Shown here one piece after another: positions 57,922 through 64,000 of a stretch of DNA of 64,000 nucleotides (the first letter of the stretch is position 1; each line of letters starts with the position of its first letter). Source of the stretch: Mallotus nudiflorus. Lineage: Eukaryota; Streptophyta; Magnoliopsida; Malpighiales; Euphorbiaceae. The stretch covers positions 2,914,001-2,978,000 of the forward strand of contig CANTUR010000066.1 of NCBI GenBank assembly GCA_947683625.1, read 5' to 3'. A program made the position numbers and the translations under genes. Under the pieces are notes generated by a model, which searched no databases, had not been told where the DNA came from, and was given only the letters and a program-made list of their open reading frames with translations.

Positions 57922-60324
57922 ACTAAAAATATACCTAGTATATTTCGGGTATATATATATATATAAATATAAGTTAAATAAAGTATGAAATATACTAAAG
58001 GTAAACCATTAATATAGTTAAAAATAATTAAGTGTGTATCAATAATATAACATGCATTTACTTAAAAATATACTTAAATATACAAAAGATATACCCTAAT
58101 TACACAAATCATTTAATAAAACAATTATGCACAAATATTCATTTAAAACATATATATATGTACTAAAACATGCATTTAAGGTTTACATATATTTACAAAT
58201 AAACCCTAAGTATACCACTAATGTGTTAGGTTTGAATTAAATGATAAAACTTGCATTTATTTGGAAATATATCAAAATATACCAAAAATAAACTTAAAAA
58301 CAATTCAAGTATATGTTTATAACATAGCATGCAATTATTTAAGATTAAACCTAAAATATACCGAAACTATACCTAAAGTATACCAATTATTCAATAAAAT
58401 AATTGTGATTAAATGTACATTTTAAAACTTGTATATATTACTAAAATGTATTAAACCTAAACCTAATTTTTTTAATGTGCATATATCATAACAACATGCA
58501 TAATTATTTAATATGCATATATACAAAAATATGACCCTAGATATACCAAAAATGTTACAATTTAAATCACTTTAAAAACATATAACAAAAATGAAAAACC
58601 CTGAGTGATGCATCCTATATGCAATGCATATATATACAATATAATAACTCACATGTTAGCGCTCCACGAGACAAACTTGGCGGGCCTGATCCATTAGACC
58701 TCAATCTCGGCGTGGCTAGAAAAATAAAATAATAACAACCGTCAGAATAAACTTGTAACTCTATACTTTTAGGATTACTATAGACAGTTTCAATCAAGAA
58801 TTCAAAACTAGACTTGGACCGATTGTCACATTTTATGAGAAATCTACCGAAATTTCGACAGAGTCTTCTTTGTAAAATGGACATCTCCCAACAAAAGTAG
58901 GGCCGATCCTGCACAGAAAATACACTTCAAAAATACACAACCACAACCCCTCAATCGGACTCCCAAACAATAATTCTACCGACCGAGGTTCACAATTCAC
59001 GAAATAAACATAGAATACATGAAAATTTCAAAAATACCCTTTAATACTCAAAATATAGCAATTCAAATATTTAAAATGCTGAAAATAATTATTTCACCGA
59101 CAATTACATAAAAACCTTAATTTTAATAAAATATTATCAAAAATTGATAATTCTTTATAAATTTATAAATATTAACCAAAATACATTTTAAAACTCCAAA
59201 TTACGCATTAACCCTAAAACATATTAAAAACCGATAAAAACTCATTTATTTAAAAAAAATAGTATATTATATATAATTTGAAAATAATTTATGAAAAATA
59301 GTTTTAATTAGTTAAAAATACTAATTAATTTGTAGAAACAATTTTTATACCTCAAATAACTATTAAAAACCAATTTAATTATATTTTTAGCCAATTTAGT
59401 GTCAAATTACCAAAATACCCCTAGTTATATAAATTCACTATAATTATTCAAAAATTCATTAAAAATAATATAATTACTCCAAAATTAATTTCTAAACATA
59501 TAATTCAATAATATCAACAAATATACTCAATTAACCAATTAATTCCAAAAAAATATATAATTCACCTAATTTTCTAAAAATCACATAAACTAAATAAATT
59601 CATAATAATTATATAAAAATCATAAAAATTAAAAATTAATTTCTAAAATTAATTTCAACACCTATAAACACCATAAATCAAAATTTCATAATTTAATTAA
59701 TTAAATTTCAAAAATTAGAAAATATTAATAAAATAATCAAAAATTCATAAAAATCAAAATAATTCCCAAAAATTCTACAAAAATTCATGGAGGTAGATAA
59801 AGCTACTAGGAATTACATTTGTAAAGGAAGTTTGTGTGAATCAATCAAGATTAACCTAAAAAAATTCAAAACCCTATAACCCAAAAATAAAAAAATCAAA
59901 CAAAACTCAAACAAATGAAGTTTCAAGCTCAAACTGAGCTTAGATTAGGACTCACTGGCAAGTGAGGAAGAAGACAAGACCAGAATTGTGAAGAATGGTG
60001 GTCGGACGAAGGTGTGGTCGGAATATATGGAAGTTTTGGCTTCTCCAATTTTGCGTGCTGCCGATGAGCTGCTGGTGGTCGGAGACGAGGAAGATGGAGG
60101 AGATGACGGTGGGTGATGGCCGGAAGAGGGGGAGGCACAGTGAAGGTTAAGGATCGGGATCGCGTGAAGGGAGAAGATGATGGGAGCTTCTGTGTTTTGG
60201 TTTTTATGTATAATGAATATATGCATATGTTTATTATATGTATATTATACTATATTACATAATTTTAATAAAAATTTATTTTATAATATAATATAATGTT
60301 ACATTAAATCCACACCACACATAT

Positions 60325-60377
<53 letters not shown>

Positions 60378-62293
60378 GTATATATAACACAATAATAAAT
60401 AACACACACACATAAATAATAAACCCTAATTTTAATTTAAAAGCACATATTCGTAAATATTTTATTCGACACTTTAAAATCATGCATTTACTTGTGAAAA
60501 TTCATAAAACTGTCTAAAATAATTAATATTTATTTATTTACATCTTTATTTCCCCGAAAATAAAATTCCCGGGAAAATTTTACGTAAAGGACTTAAAAAT
60601 AATTAAAAATAGTTAAAAATAACTTAATAAATAATAAACTCATTAAATAATCATAAATATATATAAAAATTATTAACACTGCATATCCCGATGCAGTTTA
60701 AAATTATTTAAAAACTCGAGATATTACACTTTGACTTTGTCATATTCCTATTTTATTAATAATGAGGCATTTTTTTATTACTAGCTAATACTTATCTTAT
60801 CCTTGAATAGTTAATTCTACGTGAGATTATCAAATATACAACTTGATAGTAAAAATCTTAGGTAATACTTGAATTATATTCTAGATTATCCCTTGTAGAT
60901 CATTGTTGTGGAAACAATAATGAATAAAGACTAGTATGAGGTTAATTGATGATTATGTTATACTGATCATGTATATGAGATATTGTGTCAAACTTATAAG
61001 TACATATATAGAGAAATAATGTATGGGATCGACCCACTATAAGAATACTACATGGATAATTGTCATAAGTAGTTCTCATCAGGGTAATATTATCTCAGTG
61101 CTTTAACCTAAGATCACTATAGTTTCCTACATAATAAGTTATGTATTTTGATACATCCCTACATCATCTTTAACTGGATAGTAAAACAGGTTAGGATTAG
61201 ATGTGGAATGATTTATATGAGAAATATGATTGATTAAAATGGAATTTGTCCCTTAGTTATTTTGAGAAGATATCTATGGACTCCTCAATGAGTTAAACTA
61301 AAGAGAAATGCAAGGTCATGCTATAATATTTTAATAAAGAGTTGTCAATATCATATAAAGAGTTATCAGTATCAGTCTACTTGGGATCAAGAAACAATGT
61401 GATTGAATTATATAAGGATAATATAAACCATGTGTTATGTTCAATCAAGATATCATGTGATAAAAGGACTATAATATACGCTATGAATTAGGATATGTCA
61501 GATTATCGACCTTCACATAACTTGGGTAGTCATAATGTCTTGCTAGAGGCCACTTATGACTTATGGGCTAAAATGGGAATTTTAGGCCCACTACCAAAGT
61601 TATGTGAACCTACAGGGTCATACACTTAGAATAGGCCTAAAGCATACTTGAGATAATTAACCCAATAATAGTCTCTCTAAAAGAATAAATAAATAAATAT
61701 ATCTACATATTTATATATATTTATTTATTTCCTAATTTAATAGGTAAGAGTTATCTAAATAAATAAGGAATAATTCTAATTTGGAATTATAATTAAATAG
61801 AAAAGGAAGTCTAATCTTACCAAAATTATTTTGGTGAGTAAGTGATATAAGAAACCCTAAATGGGATGTTTATATATACATCTCTTTATATATACATCTC
61901 TTTCTCTAATGTTTTGTAAGATACTCTCACTCTCCTCCTTCTTCCACTTCTTTTGAGAACAAAAAAAATACACATAGAGAGAAAAGAAAAGAGTTATTTT
62001 TAAAAAGGTGTTAGCATATCATCTGTGTTTTGGTTACCTTATTCGAGTGGATACCAGTGAGGACATGGTCTTATTAATGGCATCTTAATTTGTATAAAAG
62101 ACATAAAAAGCTTGAGGTAGGGTATCACTGGTGTGAACCCCCTCTCATCCTTCCAACGATCTTGCCATAAGATCATCTTAGTAAGTATTTGGATTCCCTA
62201 TTAATCAATTTATTCAAATTACATGGATCCTGTGAGGGTTTCATATTAAAATTTTTGTTTTCCACTTTGTCTATAAATCATGGAAACCCAACA

Positions 62294-63790
62294 CTTCCCT
62301 GATCTTTGGGTATTGTGCATATACTAAAATACTCTACAAAATAAGAATACAAGAATTAAACAAAAAGAAATAAAATGTTGTACCTTAATCCAACAAAAAT
62401 TAAATCAATTATGATGTTAGAACCAAGTCCCCAATAATGATGCCAAAAACTTCTTGGTGTAAAACTACAAGAACACAGTATTGCCTAGTATAAAAATATC
62501 ATCCCATAAAGACTCATTCTAACCACCTACTAACCTAAGTTTCTATTGTCTAAGGATTTTGAATATGGAAATTAGGAAGAAAATTAAATAGCAAATAAAT
62601 GAATTTAATAAAATAAAAAAATCTAAAATGAGGGAATAAATAATCAACGAATACAATGGTTAGGAACTAAATCTCTTCATAATCATTAGTTAACCTTAAT
62701 TAATGAACCTATTAGTCTTGCAAATCTTGGGTAATTCAAAACTGTTGATCAACCTTTCTTAAGTATTAACTAAATTTAATTCATATCCTTTAAGTGAGAA
62801 TATTAAATTTGAATTCTCATTGTGAACTCTATCCCCCAAATCAAATTATAAACTCATTCACTCACTCCCGATTAGAATTTAATTCACTTATGATATCTCT
62901 ATCTATAAGCAATTTAAACATACGTTTAGAGATCCACTAACATTTTAATTTCTTGACCTAAAACCCTAATTTTAATTATACTAATTGTGATCAGGCATCA
63001 ATATATAATAAGCACAATAAACATAGTTTGTAAAAAACTAATAATTCATTAAATAAAGGAATACTAATTCATGTTAAATCATTAATTCTTAATCAACATG
63101 AATTTAACCTAACATGTAAAAATATTCAAAAAAATTTTGAAAACATCCAATAAAAATTACAAGAATAAAGAAGAGAGAAGAAAATAAAAACTAGAAATTG
63201 TGTTCTTCAATCTTCACTCTTGATTTCTCTTGAGTTTTCCCTAATTTTCCTACCCTTTTTTAGTCTTTTTCTAATCTCAAAATCACCCCTAGTATGATAT
63301 ATTCAAAGGCCATTAAAGAGGAGTTACATTGCCCTTTAAAATGCACCAATGTCATGTTGTAAAAATTCAATTCATCAGAAGGCTACGACCATAGAAAAGC
63401 TATGATGGCAGCATTAATTTTTTCCTTCAGTAGAACATCTTTGGCTATGACCACAACTCATATTGTGATCACAGCATTATCAGCAATAAATTTCCTGTAT
63501 TTCTCGACTACGATTATAGCCTTAGCTACGATGGCAGCCGAATCTTCTTGCTCTTTAACCTTCATGAGCTATAATCTCATATCCTTTATGACAACAACTA
63601 GTGATAACAACTAAATCTTCTCACCCTAAATGTAACTTTTCATCCAAATTCCTTTACTAAAAGTCCCATCCAACCTAAAACATATAAATTAAAAATAAAA
63701 CTAAAAACTAATAAAATAAACCCAATGAAAACATAATAAACTACTAATTAACAAAATAAAATACCTAACTAATAATGAAAATTTTCACAC
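62294..63790 (-). repeat. Possible Athila-like gypsy LTR fragment
   Basis: At 62429-62447 the sequence GTCCCCAATAATGATGCCAA is followed by AAAACTTCTTGGTG. On the minus strand this resembles the TTGGC(G)CC(G)TTGCC(G)GGGAC primer site (tRNA-Asp type) of Athila-like and related plant gypsy elements, with C-to-T decay at each CG. To its right come ATCATCCCATAAAGACTCAT and the AATTAAATAGCAAATAAATG block, which I associate with the LTR of that group. A repeated GCTACGA/CTATGAC block lies at 63380-63545. No internal region is attached. This is read by eye from memory of the family. Confidence 0.4.
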
Positions 63791-63794
63791 AAAT

Positions 63795-64000
63795 AAGTTT
63801 GGAGTTATTATTTGTCTTTATATTGATGACACGCTCATTATTACGAAAAACTTCAATGGTGTTAATGATATAAAGAAGTATTTATCCTCAAGGTTTAAAA
63901 TGAAAGATTTAGATGAGGTAGATACAATATTGGTTATTGAAGTTAGAAAGCATAGTGGGGGGGGGGGGGGGGGGGGTTGCACTTTGTTAATCTTATTGTA
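63795..64000 (+). pseudogene. Copia reverse transcriptase fragment at window end
   Basis: The frame reads FGVIICLYIDDTLIITKNFN, then VNDIKKYLSSRFKMKDLDEV and a VRKHSGG motif: the copia RT active site (YIDD at 63819-63830, family YVDD) and the downstream palm/thumb. It is a different copia family from copia-1 to -3, judging by the NDIKKYLSSRF motif. The upstream part is missing, apparently displaced by the LTR-like fragment on its left. A run of 20 G (63957-63976) follows the HSGG codons. The element continues past the window. Confidence 0.85.
63957..63976. repeat. Poly-G run of 20
   Basis: Twenty consecutive G in a very AT-rich window, inside the copia RT fragment, where the family would have a few Gly codons at most. 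Confidence 0.95.

Larger units (their letters stand above)
56763..60728 (-). mobile_element. Solo LTR of a chromovirus-related element
   Basis: 3,966 bases from TGTCACGACCC to GATATTACA, flanked by a perfect 5-bp duplication CTTTG (56758-56762 and 60729-60733). Ends and layout resemble the chromovirus LTR (TGTCATGACCC...GTCATTACA), but the sequence is clearly diverged, so it is a related family. It includes a threefold hairpin module (57440-57675), (TA)n at 57878-57919 and a GC-richer block at 59940-60180. No coding region, PBS or polypurine tract. It presumably arose by recombination between the two LTRs of a full element. The minus orientation is inferred from the chromovirus. Confidence 0.9.
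56724..62293 (+). repeat. 3' LTR of copia-3, split by a solo LTR
   Basis: Starts TGATATGCCC after the polypurine tract AGTGGGAGATTGTCAA and ends ACCCAACA at 62293. Bases 56763-60728 are a foreign insertion, so the LTR itself is about 1.6 kb. It is the only full copy of this LTR family in the window and is the reference for the two halves in copia-1. Confidence 0.88.

Noticed and set aside
59929..60226. Proline/histidine-rich minus-strand frames
   Set aside because: Equivalent GC-richer block of the solo LTR; the frames differ from those in the related LTRs, so coding is unlikely.

Overview
This window looks like nuclear DNA from a flowering plant, from a region made almost entirely of dead, nested LTR retrotransposons. 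The evidence is strong AT richness, long (TA)n, (AAT)n and (CAA)n tracts, and plant-type Ty3/gypsy and Ty1/copia polyprotein remnants on both strands. Their primer-binding sites match plant initiator tRNA-Met and a tRNA-Arg-type primer. I found no convincing host protein-coding gene, no tRNA or rRNA gene and no CRISPR array. Nearly every coding block is broken by stops and frameshifts, many of them C-to-T or G-to-A in type.

Layout. 1-115 is a scrap of a copia LTR and 116-1730 is unassigned. 1731-23564 is a very long minus-strand Ty3/gypsy element of the Tat/Ogre type (element A). It has LTRs at 1731-3551 and 21748-23564, a PBS at 21729-21746, gag-protease-RT-RNase H-integrase running leftwards from 20388 to 13965, and a roughly 10 kb 3' region. 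That 3' region holds two ~2 kb direct repeats with LTR-like ends (R1, R2), three kinds of tandem repeat, and remnants of a spliced gene on the strand opposite to pol. 23565-27945 is a second, truncated copy (B) of the 5' leader, gag and protease of the same family.

27950-35040 is a plus-strand copia element (copia-1) with half an LTR at each end, the two halves being complementary. 35153-54501 is a minus-strand copia element (copia-2). Its right LTR is split by a 10.5 kb minus-strand chromovirus of the Tekay/Del type (43637-54164) flanked by a 5-bp target duplication. 54881-62293 is the 3' part of another plus-strand copia (copia-3), whose LTR is split by a 3,966-bp solo LTR (56763-60728) with a perfect 5-bp target duplication CTTTG. 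62294-63790 resembles an Athila-like gypsy LTR/PBS fragment, and the window ends in a copia reverse transcriptase fragment carrying a 20-base G run.

The most unusual signal is at 9145-10055. It is a ~61-bp satellite in which every unit holds two short hairpins; the hairpin arms change between units in a compensatory way while the loop stays nearly constant. A similar design, paired inverted arms with covarying sequence around a fixed core, recurs in the chromovirus LTRs (44226-44335, 51650-51765) and the solo LTR (57440-57675). Other points of interest are the antisense spliced gene remnant, the complementary half-LTRs of copia-1, and the tail-head alternation of LTR pieces at 50670-54164. 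No sequence comparison software was used; all homology statements come from reading.
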